DNA of 8,205 bases from Lachnospiraceae bacterium (GTDB taxonomy: Bacteria; Bacillota; Clostridia; Lachnospirales; Lachnospiraceae): assembly GCA_003489085.1 (NCBI GenBank), contig DNJM01000025.1:1426-9630 (forward strand), in the 5' to 3' direction. The position numbers were made by a program, and so were the translations under genes. This document shows, one piece after another, positions 1-6,203 of this stretch. Numbering within the stretch: position 1 is the stretch's first letter; every line of letters starts with the position of its first letter. The notes beneath the pieces are model-generated. The model saw nothing but the letters and a program-made list of their open reading frames with translations, searched no databases and was not told the DNA's origin.

Positions 1-975
1 AATATCCTGTACGATTCCTTCAATATCCTGTCCGGTAATGGAAATGTCTTTTACCTTGCTGAAACGAGAAACATGTTCGATCACTCCCATCGCTTCCGCA
101 TCCGCGACCTCGTATTCCGCTTCAATCAGATACGGATCCGGATAAGTAAAGGACACCCCGGCCATAGAATGACCGTCCGTTTTCATTTCCCTGTTATCCT
201 CTACCTCAAATCGAATCTTCTTTCTTCGGTCAAATTTCTTTCTCACATGATCAATCGCATCATCCAGAATCTTTTCTCCATGATCAATCAGAATAATTCG
301 TTTACTGAGAGCCTCGATGTCCTGAAAATCATGGGACGTAATGATACATGTCGTCTGCCGTTCTTCATTGATCTTCCGAATGAATTTCCTGATTCGGTTC
401 TTGGAATCCGAATCCAATCCGATCGTCGGCTCATCCAGATATACAATCTGGGGATTATGTAAAAATGCTGCCGTAATGTTGCACCGCATCCGCTGCCCCA
501 GAGACAGCTGCCGCTCCGGTGCCTGTAATAACGGTGCCAGCCCCAGCACCTCCGTAAATTCTTCCAGATTATGCCGATACACTTCCTCCGGAATTTCATA
601 CATCTTCTGGAAAAGCCGGAAGGATTCGATAATCGGTACATCCCAGTAAAGTGCGGAACGATTCCCTGTCACAACCCCGATCTCCCGGTTATTTCGTATC
701 CGTTCCTTTGTCGGAATCCGCCCGTTTACATGAACCGTTCCCGACGTAGGCGTCAGAATACCGGTCAGCATCTTAATGGTTGTAGACTTCCCGCTTCCAT
801 TGGGTCCAATATAACCTACTGCCTCACCTTTTTCAATATCAAAGCTGATATCATTGACCGCCCGTAAGGTTTCATAGGTCGGATGAAGCATACTGTACAA
901 AGCGCCTTTCATTCCTTCACCCGGTATTTTACGCTTATATTCTTTGACCAGATGTTCTACTTCTATCACTGCCAT
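1..975 (-). CDS. ABC-2 type transporter ATP-binding protein (COG4586-like), 3' end cut by window edge
   Basis: Nucleotide-binding subunit of a membrane exporter; it would hydrolyse ATP on the cytoplasmic face and drive the two permeases encoded just upstream. The frame is open from ATG at 975 to the window edge (325 codons visible). Family members are about this long, so little should be missing. Visible motifs are Walker A GPNGSGKST (residues 57-65), signature LSLGQ (157-161), Walker B with catalytic glutamate IVYLDEP (177-183; E182), D-loop GLD (186-188) and switch histidine TSHD (H215). The C-terminal 100 residues are the extra domain typical of this subfamily. Position 105, where the Q-loop glutamine is expected, is Asn (VVTGNRSALYWDVP). 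The start is set by GGAGG at 984-988, 8 nt before ATG. It is the last visible gene of the operon, 28 nt after the second permease. The substrate cannot be told. Confidence 0.93.
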   Translation of the reverse strand, partial: MAVIEVEHLVKEYKRKIPGEGMKGALYSMLHPTYETLRAVNDISFDIEKGEAVGYIGPNGSGKSTTIKMLTGILTPTSGTVHVNGRIPTKERIRNNREIGVVTGNRSALYWDVPIIESFRLFQKMYEIPEEVYRHNLEEFTEVLGLAPLLQAPERQLSLGQRMRCNITAAFLHNPQIVYLDEPTIGLDSDSKNRIRKFIRKINEERQTTCIITSHDFQDIEALSKRIILIDHGEKILDDAIDHVRKKFDRRKKIRFEVEDNREMKTDGHSMAGVSFTYPDPYLIEAEYEVADAEAMGVIEHVSRFSKVKDISITGQDIEGIVQDI

Positions 976-1003
976 ATTCCTATCCTCCTACACTTATGTT
1001 ACT

Positions 1004-1801
1004 CTATGTTCCCGTACTGTTATATCCTTTGATGCCAAACCTCCAGATGACTCCGGCTGCGGCTGCCGTGATCAGCGCTGCCGCCGGCAGAATGAAAGGA
1101 AGGTTCAGATCTGTCTTTCCCAGGAGCCATGCCGCCGGATAATAGCCGATAAATCCAAATGGAATCACAAAGGTCATTGTAAACCTGATTGCCTGCGGAA
1201 AAATATGCAGCGGATACTTTGCGAACTGGCGCAGAGTCAGTACCAGATTGGCAATATCACTTCCCTGTACCAACCAGAAATTAAGACTGTTAAAGAACAG
1301 ATAAACAGATGTATTCAAAAGTGTTCCAAAAATGATACATTCCAGAACAAATAAGATATTCCCCACTGTCAGTGCAATTCCCGCATGAATCCATCCATAG
1401 ACCAGGATCAATATCGCCGTAGTAAATGTCACCAGCGCCTGCATATTAAAGCGCTGCCCTAAGAGCTGCATCAGAATCGGAGCCGGACGGACCATCAGTG
1501 TATCAAAACCGCCTTTTCTGATGTAGGTGCCGCCAATATTCCACACGGAATCCATAAACGACTGCCCCAACGCATCCGGTATCATCGCCATGGCAAAAAG
1601 GATACAGACTGCATAAAAGTTCCAGCCTCCCAATCCGCCCAGCGTCTTTGCAATCAAAATCACACCGATAAATCCTGTCGCCTCCCGCGCCAGCATAGAG
1701 ACTGCCCACAGAACAGAGTCCAGAGGATACTCGGTAAAAGTATAGAATCCCAGTCGAAGATAGGCTTTTTCCAGATCGATATAATGCTTCAGTCTTCTCA
1801 T
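1004..1801 (-). CDS. ABC-2 type transporter permease (COG3694-like)
   Basis: Integral membrane subunit (265 aa) of the three-gene ABC-2 transporter, predicted to pair with the preceding permease as a heterodimer. There is no signal peptide. About six hydrophobic segments lie near residues 38-60, 66-85, 120-146, 150-178, 206-232 and 236-256. A cytoplasmic motif GxYIRKGGFDTLMVRPAP (residues 100-117) matches the conserved Gly-Arg-Pro region shared by this family and its partner. It starts 3 nt after the upstream stop codon, and its ribosome binding site GGGAGGG (1808-1814) lies in the last codons of that upstream gene, so translation is probably coupled. The family is usually about 260-270 aa, so this copy looks complete. 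The transported compound is not known. Confidence 0.88.
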   Translation of the reverse strand: MRRLKHYIDLEKAYLRLGFYTFTEYPLDSVLWAVSMLAREATGFIGVILIAKTLGGLGGWNFYAVCILFAMAMIPDALGQSFMDSVWNIGGTYIRKGGFDTLMVRPAPILMQLLGQRFNMQALVTFTTAILILVYGWIHAGIALTVGNILFVLECIIFGTLLNTSVYLFFNSLNFWLVQGSDIANLVLTLRQFAKYPLHIFPQAIRFTMTFVIPFGFIGYYPAAWLLGKTDLNLPFILPAAALITAAAAGVIWRFGIKGYNSTGT

Positions 1802-1804
1802 TTT

Positions 1805-2605
1805 CTACCCTCCCTGTACAACTACCTTTTTAATTACCTTCCCATAGCAGCCATGCGCCAGCAGATACATGACGGCAGTCCAGATACATTGCAGAAGCAG
1901 ATAAAAGAAAGTCTGCCTGATACTGTATTTGCCGAGAAATATATTAATCGGAACAGAAACCATACCTGCAAAGGGCAGCACCTGCAGTACCGTTCCCACA
2001 GCTGCCGGAAATAGTGCCAGAGGTACCACACTGCCGGACAACAGATCCAACAGTGCTGTTTTGATATATCCAAGCGCATAATGCGTCAGCGTATAAAAGG
2101 ATCCCATTCCCACAATCATTTCGATATAAAACATCATCCAGACAGAAAGTACCACGCTGACGAAAAAAAGAATGACATTTTCTGCTCCTGCAGGACCTGT
2201 CCCGCGTAAAAATAAAAAACTTACCAGCAAAACCGGCGCTGCCTTAAACAGCAGATAAAAAAGGAATTCTCCGACTCTCCTGGACAGCAGATTCGTAAAA
2301 ATCCCCACCGGACGCTGCAGCTCCGTTCCAATTGCCCCTTCATAGATCCACACGGCAAACTGTCGATTGACACCACCGGAAAACTGGGCCGCCAGCGTTC
2401 TGGAAAGAATAATATAGGTAGTCATTTCCATCATCGAAAAGCCTGCCAGCTGATTCTGACTGCGGAACACAATCTGCCACAGAAAGTAGTAAATCACGAT
2501 ATACACCAGAGTTGCCATAATATCGAACCACAATGCCTTCGTATATGCCAGCTTTTCCAGAAAAACCATGCGCACCATATAAAAAAATTTTTCGAGCTGC
2601 TTCAT
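1805..2605 (-). CDS. ABC-2 type transporter permease (COG4587-like)
   Basis: First gene of the ABC-2 operon, a 266-aa polytopic membrane protein. An in-frame extension to 2728 is open, but I chose ATG at 2605 (MKQLEKFFYMVR) because GGAGG at 2614-2618 sits 8 nt upstream, because the length then fits the family, and because the longer form would run across the promoter and into the terminator of the neighbouring operon. Hydrophobic segments lie near residues 26-48, 60-80, 114-143, 150-175, 186-215 and 236-259. The motif WIYEGAIGTELQRP (86-99) resembles the Arg-Pro motif in the partner permease and probably faces the ATPase. The last codons provide the ribosome binding site of the next gene. Substrate unknown. 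Confidence 0.88.
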   Translation of the reverse strand: MKQLEKFFYMVRMVFLEKLAYTKALWFDIMATLVYIVIYYFLWQIVFRSQNQLAGFSMMEMTTYIILSRTLAAQFSGGVNRQFAVWIYEGAIGTELQRPVGIFTNLLSRRVGEFLFYLLFKAAPVLLVSFLFLRGTGPAGAENVILFFVSVVLSVWMMFYIEMIVGMGSFYTLTHYALGYIKTALLDLLSGSVVPLALFPAAVGTVLQVLPFAGMVSVPINIFLGKYSIRQTFFYLLLQCIWTAVMYLLAHGCYGKVIKKVVVQGG

Positions 2606-2633
2606 ACCATTTTCCTCCATTTCTGCATTGCCT

Positions 2634-2662
2634 ATCTTATCACAAAAACGCACCGCTGCCAA
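2634..2662 (-). promoter_or_regulatory. sigma-A type promoter of the ABC-2 operon
   Basis: Read on the minus strand, TTGGCA (2657-2662) is followed by exactly 17 nt and then TAAGAT (2634-2639). The -10 is preceded by TGA, giving an extended -10 (TGATAAGAT). Transcription would start near 2627, leaving a leader of about 20 nt that contains the GGAGG of the first permease gene. It lies between the terminator of the sugar operon and the first ABC-2 gene, which is where an independent promoter is expected. I see no operator-like dyad here, so the promoter may be constitutive. Confidence 0.7.
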
Positions 2663-2695
2663 GATCCCTGCAGAATATTCGCTTCGAATGGAAAT

Positions 2696-2737
2696 TGAAA
2701 AAGGACTCTGTGAAATATTACATTTCACAGAGCCCTT
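2696..2737 (-). terminator. intrinsic terminator of the sugar ABC importer operon
   Basis: An 11-bp perfect stem pairs 2706-2716 (CTCTGTGAAAT on the plus strand) with 2722-2732 around a 5-nt loop. It extends past one A/C mismatch by four more pairs (2701-2704 with 2734-2737). On the minus strand the stem is followed by TTTTTC, so it terminates transcription coming from the sugar permease gene that stops at 2767. It separates that operon from the ABC-2 operon. Confidence 0.9.
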
Positions 2738-2766
2738 GTATCGTTTTCGTAATAGTTCTGTTCGCT

Positions 2767-3594
2767 TTAACCCTTGATACCAGACTGTGCTACACCTTCG
2801 ATAAACTGTTTCTGGAAGATGAAGAACAGGATGATGATCGGCATTACGGCCATAACCGCACCGGCCATCTGCATTGGGTATCTTGTACCGTACTGACCCT
2901 GCAGTGTGGAAAGTGCAGGAGCCAGAGTCATCTTTGTCGGTGATGTGTTAACGATCATCGGCCACATGAAGTCGTTCCATGCGAACTTTGCAGTAAAGAT
3001 AACCAGGGATACAATACCAGGTTTTACAAGCGGAAGCATAATCCGTCCAAAGATCTGGAAGCGGTTACAGCCATCCAGAATTGCTGCTTCTTCCAGTTCC
3101 TTCGGCAAAGACATGAAGAACTGTCTCATCAGGAAGGTACCAAATGCACTGAACAGGTTCGGTATAAATACCGCCGGAATGGTATCCAGAAGTCCCATGT
3201 GCATGATAATCAGGTACTGTGGAATCAGGAAGATCTGTCCAGGTACCATCAATACAGATAATACAATCAGGAAGATCGTATTCTTGAATGGGAAATCAAT
3301 TCTGCCGAATCCGTATGCAGCCATGGTACAGAATGCCACCTGAAGCAATACGGTTACTACTGCAGAAATGATTGTGTTCAAATATACCTGTGCAAATGGA
3401 ATGGATGTAAAGATCTTCGTATAAGCATCCAGCTGCCATTTTGATGGGAAGATTGTCGGCGGAATCGCCATAGACTCTCCCAGTGTCTTAAATGATGTAA
3501 ATACCATCCAAAGGAACGGAGTAATCGTAATGGTAACACCTGCAAGCAGGATGATATGTACAAACAAATGTCTGATATTCTTTGACTTTTTCAT
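2767..3594 (-). CDS. carbohydrate ABC transporter permease, MalG/COG0395 family
   Basis: Inner permease subunit (275 aa, usual family length) of the sugar importer. The N-terminus has a short basic stretch and then a first membrane helix (about residues 10-33). Further helices lie near 76-100, 108-131, 142-164, 196-216 and 246-265. The cytoplasmic EAA loop that docks the ATPase is clear at residues 168-202 (EEAAILDGCNRF, then LPLVKPG). The C-terminus GVAQSGIKG is the usual end of MalG-like proteins. An AGGAG at 3606-3610 is 11 nt from the ATG, somewhat far, so expression may depend on the upstream gene 20 nt away. It is the last gene of the operon, followed by a strong terminator. The sugar specificity cannot be read from the permease. 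Confidence 0.95.
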   Translation of the reverse strand: MKKSKNIRHLFVHIILLAGVTITITPFLWMVFTSFKTLGESMAIPPTIFPSKWQLDAYTKIFTSIPFAQVYLNTIISAVVTVLLQVAFCTMAAYGFGRIDFPFKNTIFLIVLSVLMVPGQIFLIPQYLIIMHMGLLDTIPAVFIPNLFSAFGTFLMRQFFMSLPKELEEAAILDGCNRFQIFGRIMLPLVKPGIVSLVIFTAKFAWNDFMWPMIVNTSPTKMTLAPALSTLQGQYGTRYPMQMAGAVMAVMPIIILFFIFQKQFIEGVAQSGIKG

Positions 3595-3614
3595 ATCTTA
3601 CTTTTCTCCTTTCC

Positions 3615-4541
3615 TTAGTCGTAATTAACCCATTTCTTCTGTCCCCACATCTGGAATGCGGTAACAACCATGATGATCAAGAATACAAAGATAGAAATTG
3701 CCGCTGCATATCCTTTCTTACCGAATTCAAAACCATACCGATAGAACATTGCAATCATGGTCTGGCAGCTTTCGTATGCCATACTCGTCTTACCAATCAT
3801 CATGTAGATGGTATCAAATACCTGGAATCCACCGATGATAGATGTGATCATAACGAAGAAAATCGTTGGGGTTAACATTGGCATAGTTACATGGAAAAAC
3901 TGATCCTTCGGACCTGCACCGTCGATTGCTGCTGCTTCATACAAAGATTTTGAAATTCCCTGCATTCCGGCCAGCAGGATAATCATGTTATAACCCACGC
4001 TGCACCAGATACCAACAATCATAACACAGTAAAATGCTGTGCTTTGATTAGAGAGCCAGTTCTGGCCTTCCAGTCCGAATACCTTCAAAATCGCATTTAA
4101 AATACCATACTCACCATTGTAAATCCATTTCCAAATCAATGAAACTGCTACAGACATGGTAACTGACGGCAGGAAATAAATGGTACGGTAGAAGGATTTT
4201 CCTTTGATCTCACTGTTCAGAAGTGCTGCCAGCAAAATAGAAAGGAAGAGTCCTACCGGAACTGTGATCACTACATACTTCAGCGTATTCCATAACGTCT
4301 GATACAGTTCTGTATCTACAATCATTTTAGAGTAATTTTCCAGGCCGCAAAATGTTGCCATGTTAAATTTGTTTACATTGTTAAAACTAAACCAGAAGTT
4401 CTGGATAAACGGGAAAATGTAGAATACCAAAAGTCCCAGGGTAACCGGAGCGATGAACAGATAGCCTGCTACCCAGTCCTTCTTTTCCCGGCGGGATGCC
4501 TTTTTCTTAGGCACCTTCACCTGTTGTTTTTTTTCTGCCAT
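3615..4541 (-). CDS. sugar ABC transporter permease, MalF/COG1175 family
   Basis: First permease subunit of the sugar importer (308 aa). It has a lysine-rich cytoplasmic tail (residues 1-22) and then helices near 26-52, 86-112, 128-147, 174-199, 230-252 and 286-304. The EAA docking loop is at 209-234 (YEAAAIDGAGPKDQFF, then MPMLTP). A start three codons upstream at 4550 (GTG) is possible, but that GTG lies inside the ribosome binding sequence AGGTG (4548-4552). ATG at 4541, 6 nt downstream of it, is the better start. The gene begins 28 nt after the binding-protein gene and ends 20 nt before the second permease. A run of eight A residues spans codons 3 to 5. No ATPase gene accompanies it in this window. 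Confidence 0.94.
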   Translation of the reverse strand: MAEKKQQVKVPKKKASRREKKDWVAGYLFIAPVTLGLLVFYIFPFIQNFWFSFNNVNKFNMATFCGLENYSKMIVDTELYQTLWNTLKYVVITVPVGLFLSILLAALLNSEIKGKSFYRTIYFLPSVTMSVAVSLIWKWIYNGEYGILNAILKVFGLEGQNWLSNQSTAFYCVMIVGIWCSVGYNMIILLAGMQGISKSLYEAAAIDGAGPKDQFFHVTMPMLTPTIFFVMITSIIGGFQVFDTIYMMIGKTSMAYESCQTMIAMFYRYGFEFGKKGYAAAISIFVFLIIMVVTAFQMWGQKKWVNYD

Positions 4542-4547
4542 ATCATT

Positions 4548-4552
4548 CACCT
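4548..4552 (-). promoter_or_regulatory. ribosome binding site that decides the MalF-type permease start
   Basis: AGGTG on the minus strand lies 6 nt before ATG 4541. The alternative in-frame GTG (4548-4550) is contained in this same motif and has no separate Shine-Dalgarno sequence, so 4541 is preferred. Confidence 0.65.
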
Positions 4553-4569
4553 ACTTTACATACTTATGA

Positions 4570-5862
4570 TTATTTCAGTAATGCGTCTCCCTCTTCTTTC
4601 AGAGTCTTGCAAACTTCTTCCAGAGTCTTGGATCCGTCATAAGCATATTTCAGTTCGTTTGCTTCCAGATCGTATAATTCAGCTGCATTCATACAAACCG
4701 GAAGAGCTACTGCATCTTCAACATGATTTGTATAAGCTGCGATGTTAAGTTCCGGATGAGCATCTGCAAAGTAGTGCTGAGCATCGTTTCTTGCAGAGAA
4801 TACAAAACCTGCTTCACCCTGAATCTTCATAGCTTCTTCACCGCCGCACCATACTGCGAACTTCTGAGCTTCTTCCAGATTCTTGGAGTTAGCATATACT
4901 GCGTATCCCAGACCATTGATACAGTTTGGTTCTTTTCCATTCATAGACGGAACTTCTACACAATCGATCTTGCCTGCGATAGCATCGTTTGCAAGGTATT
5001 CTTCTACCATGTAGGAACCAGCCAGAACCATTGCCAGGTGACCGGATTCGAATCTTGCGTCTGCACTTGTATCAGTGATATCTGCAAGAGTCGGAGCATA
5101 TCCCTTGTCGATCATATCAATCCAGCACTGGATACCTTCCTGTGTTTCTTTCAGATCATAACCTGTCTCTGTCTTGTCTTCGTTGATGATGTAACCGCCG
5201 TTAGCGTATACTGTCTGATAGTACCATGTCTGGAAATCTACCGGGCAAGCGAATGGATATACATTTTCATCCAGTCCCTTATCAAGCAGTTCCTGACAGC
5301 AGTTGTTCAGATCTTCCATGGTCCAGTCATCTGTCGGATAAGCAACACCTGCTTTGTCAAAGATTTCTTTGTTGTAGAACAGTGCGTTTGTATCGAAGTC
5401 CTTCGGAATAGCATACTGTTTGCCATCACGAATATATGCATCGATCAGCGCCGGCGGGAAGTTTCCTTCTAATTCCAGACCGCCGTCTGCAATTGCATCA
5501 TCCAGCTCAGCCAGAATACCTGCATCTGTGTAGCTGTCGATATGAAGAACATTTACCCACATAACGTCCGGAGCAGTTCCGCCTGTTGCAGAAGCTTCGA
5601 TCTTGGTCCAGTATTCTTTGTAGGAAGAGGACTGTAATTCGATCTCTACATTCGGGTTTTCCTTTTCGTATGCATCGATCATAGCCTGCATAGCCGGCAT
5701 CTGAGTCTCAGACCACATAGAGAAGGTCAGTTTTGTTTTTTTGTCACTGGAGCCACCATCGTCACTGCTGCCGCTGTCTTTGCTTCCACAGCCTGCAAGC
5801 ATTGTAGCACCCATAACGACTACGAGTCCAAGTGCCATGAGTTTCTTCAAATTCTTCTTCAT
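4570..5862 (-). CDS. extracellular solute-binding lipoprotein, family 1 (carbohydrate ABC transporter)
   Basis: Substrate-capturing subunit (430 aa) of the sugar importer, anchored on the outside of the membrane by lipid. Residues 1-24 form a lipoprotein signal (basic MKKNLKKL, hydrophobic core, lipobox LAGC with the lipidated Cys at 25). A Gly/Ser/Asp-rich linker follows to about residue 43, and then the mature domain opens with KLTFSMWSE, the typical first strand of the MalE/UgpB-like family 1 fold. ATAPDVMW-type text (TAPDVMWVN, about residues 96-104) and several aromatic residues suggest a sugar pocket. Ribosome binding site AGGAGA (5871-5876) is 8 nt from the ATG. It is first of three transporter genes and lies 341 nt downstream of a cytoplasmic glycosidase, which hints that the ligand is an oligosaccharide or glycopeptide cleaved inside the cell. 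The exact ligand is unknown. Confidence 0.94.
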   Translation of the reverse strand: MKKNLKKLMALGLVVVMGATMLAGCGSKDSGSSDDGGSSDKKTKLTFSMWSETQMPAMQAMIDAYEKENPNVEIELQSSSYKEYWTKIEASATGGTAPDVMWVNVLHIDSYTDAGILAELDDAIADGGLELEGNFPPALIDAYIRDGKQYAIPKDFDTNALFYNKEIFDKAGVAYPTDDWTMEDLNNCCQELLDKGLDENVYPFACPVDFQTWYYQTVYANGGYIINEDKTETGYDLKETQEGIQCWIDMIDKGYAPTLADITDTSADARFESGHLAMVLAGSYMVEEYLANDAIAGKIDCVEVPSMNGKEPNCINGLGYAVYANSKNLEEAQKFAVWCGGEEAMKIQGEAGFVFSARNDAQHYFADAHPELNIAAYTNHVEDAVALPVCMNAAELYDLEANELKYAYDGSKTLEEVCKTLKEEGDALLK

Positions 5863-5908
5863 AATACATCTCTCCTTTTTATATTGTGAATTTGAACTTT
5901 ATATAATA

Positions 5909-5921
5909 CCGGAAATTCCGG
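5909..5921. promoter_or_regulatory. 13-bp perfect palindrome, candidate operator of the importer operon
   Basis: CCGGAAATTCCGG is a perfect dyad around position 5915. It lies 47-59 nt before the binding-protein ATG and directly upstream of a weak -10-like TATTAT (5903-5908, minus strand). It is a GC-rich motif in AT-rich surroundings, which suggests a protein binding site. No copy occurs upstream of the glycosidase or of the ABC-2 operon in this window. Confidence 0.4.
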
Positions 5922-6067
5922 CACTACATACATCATCAGAGGATTCTGTCAGAAAACATATATTTTCATTCAAAAAAAGCAGTTTTCTCTCTGTTCTTTC
6001 TCTTTTTGGACAGTTGATTCTTCTCCTCTTTAGCATTCTGTTGCATTTCTCAATTAGTATTATACAA

Positions 6068-6149
6068 TTCTTTAGGCATTTTTGCTTATCTTATTGTACG
6101 AATCTATTATCTGATTGTCTTAAATATTGTTAAAAATGCCTGTAAAGAA
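6068..6149. repeat. inverted repeat, 16-bp arms with a 48-bp centre
   Basis: The left arm 6068-6083 (TTCTTTAGGCATTTTT) is the reverse complement of the right arm 6132-6149 apart from a 2-nt bulge at 6141-6142. The inner nine pairs and the outer seven pairs are all perfect. The arms enclose 6084-6131. The centre contains the -10 and part of the -35 of a candidate leftward promoter, and a perfect TATAAT lies just outside the left arm. It could be an RNA stem-loop, a pair of regulator sites or an invertible element. Confidence 0.6.
6106..6133 (-). promoter_or_regulatory. candidate promoter of the importer operon
   Basis: On the minus strand TTAACA (6128-6133) and GATAAT (6106-6111) are separated by 16 nt, each one base from consensus. 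Transcription from here would give a leader of roughly 240 nt before the binding-protein gene. The two outer T of the -35 belong to an inverted repeat arm. In such AT-rich DNA this could arise by chance. Confidence 0.35.
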
Positions 6150-6188
6150 GCCATTATGCCATATTCCTCCGACAAAATAACCAATTTT

Positions 6189-6202
6189 CTGTTTTAAAAC
6201 AG
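6189..6202. repeat. 14-bp perfect palindrome just after the glycosidase stop codon
   Basis: CTGTTTTAAAACAG is fully self-complementary with no spacer and starts one base beyond the stop codon. As RNA it forms only a five-pair stem with a UUAA loop and no U tract follows, so it is a poor terminator. An operator is possible, but the low complexity keeps confidence low. Confidence 0.3.
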
Positions 6203-6203
6203 T

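Larger units (their letters stand above)
5863..6203. promoter_or_regulatory. 341-base regulatory spacer between glycosidase and importer genes
   Basis: This AT-rich spacer holds no gene of normal size. It contains a candidate leftward promoter (6106-6133), a perfect TATAAT (6059-6064, minus strand) without a good -35, a long inverted repeat (6068-6149), palindromes at 5909-5921 and 6189-6202, and the AGGAGA of the binding-protein gene. I find no intrinsic terminator after the glycosidase stop codon, so glycosidase transcripts may read into the importer genes. The sites are described separately. Confidence 0.6.

Noticed and set aside
2606..2728. N-terminal extension of the first ABC-2 permease to 2728
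   Set aside because: It would begin inside the terminator hairpin and cross the promoter. ATG 2605 has an ideal GGAGG 8 nt upstream and gives the usual family length.
4723..5472. 249-codon open frame on the plus strand
   Set aside because: It lies wholly antisense to the solute-binding protein gene, is rich in Cys, Ser and Phe with no recognisable domain, and has no convincing ribosome binding site. It is a shadow of the real gene.
5952..5967. Near-palindrome GAAAACATATATTTTC, considered as a cre (CcpA) site
   Set aside because: It lacks the central CG and the TGWAANCG half-site and has one mismatched pair. AT-rich DNA gives such dyads by chance.
5971..5977. Seven-T run on the minus strand, considered as an intrinsic terminator upstream of the importer
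   Set aside because: No stable GC-containing hairpin directly precedes it; only a four-pair stem with a long loop can be drawn.
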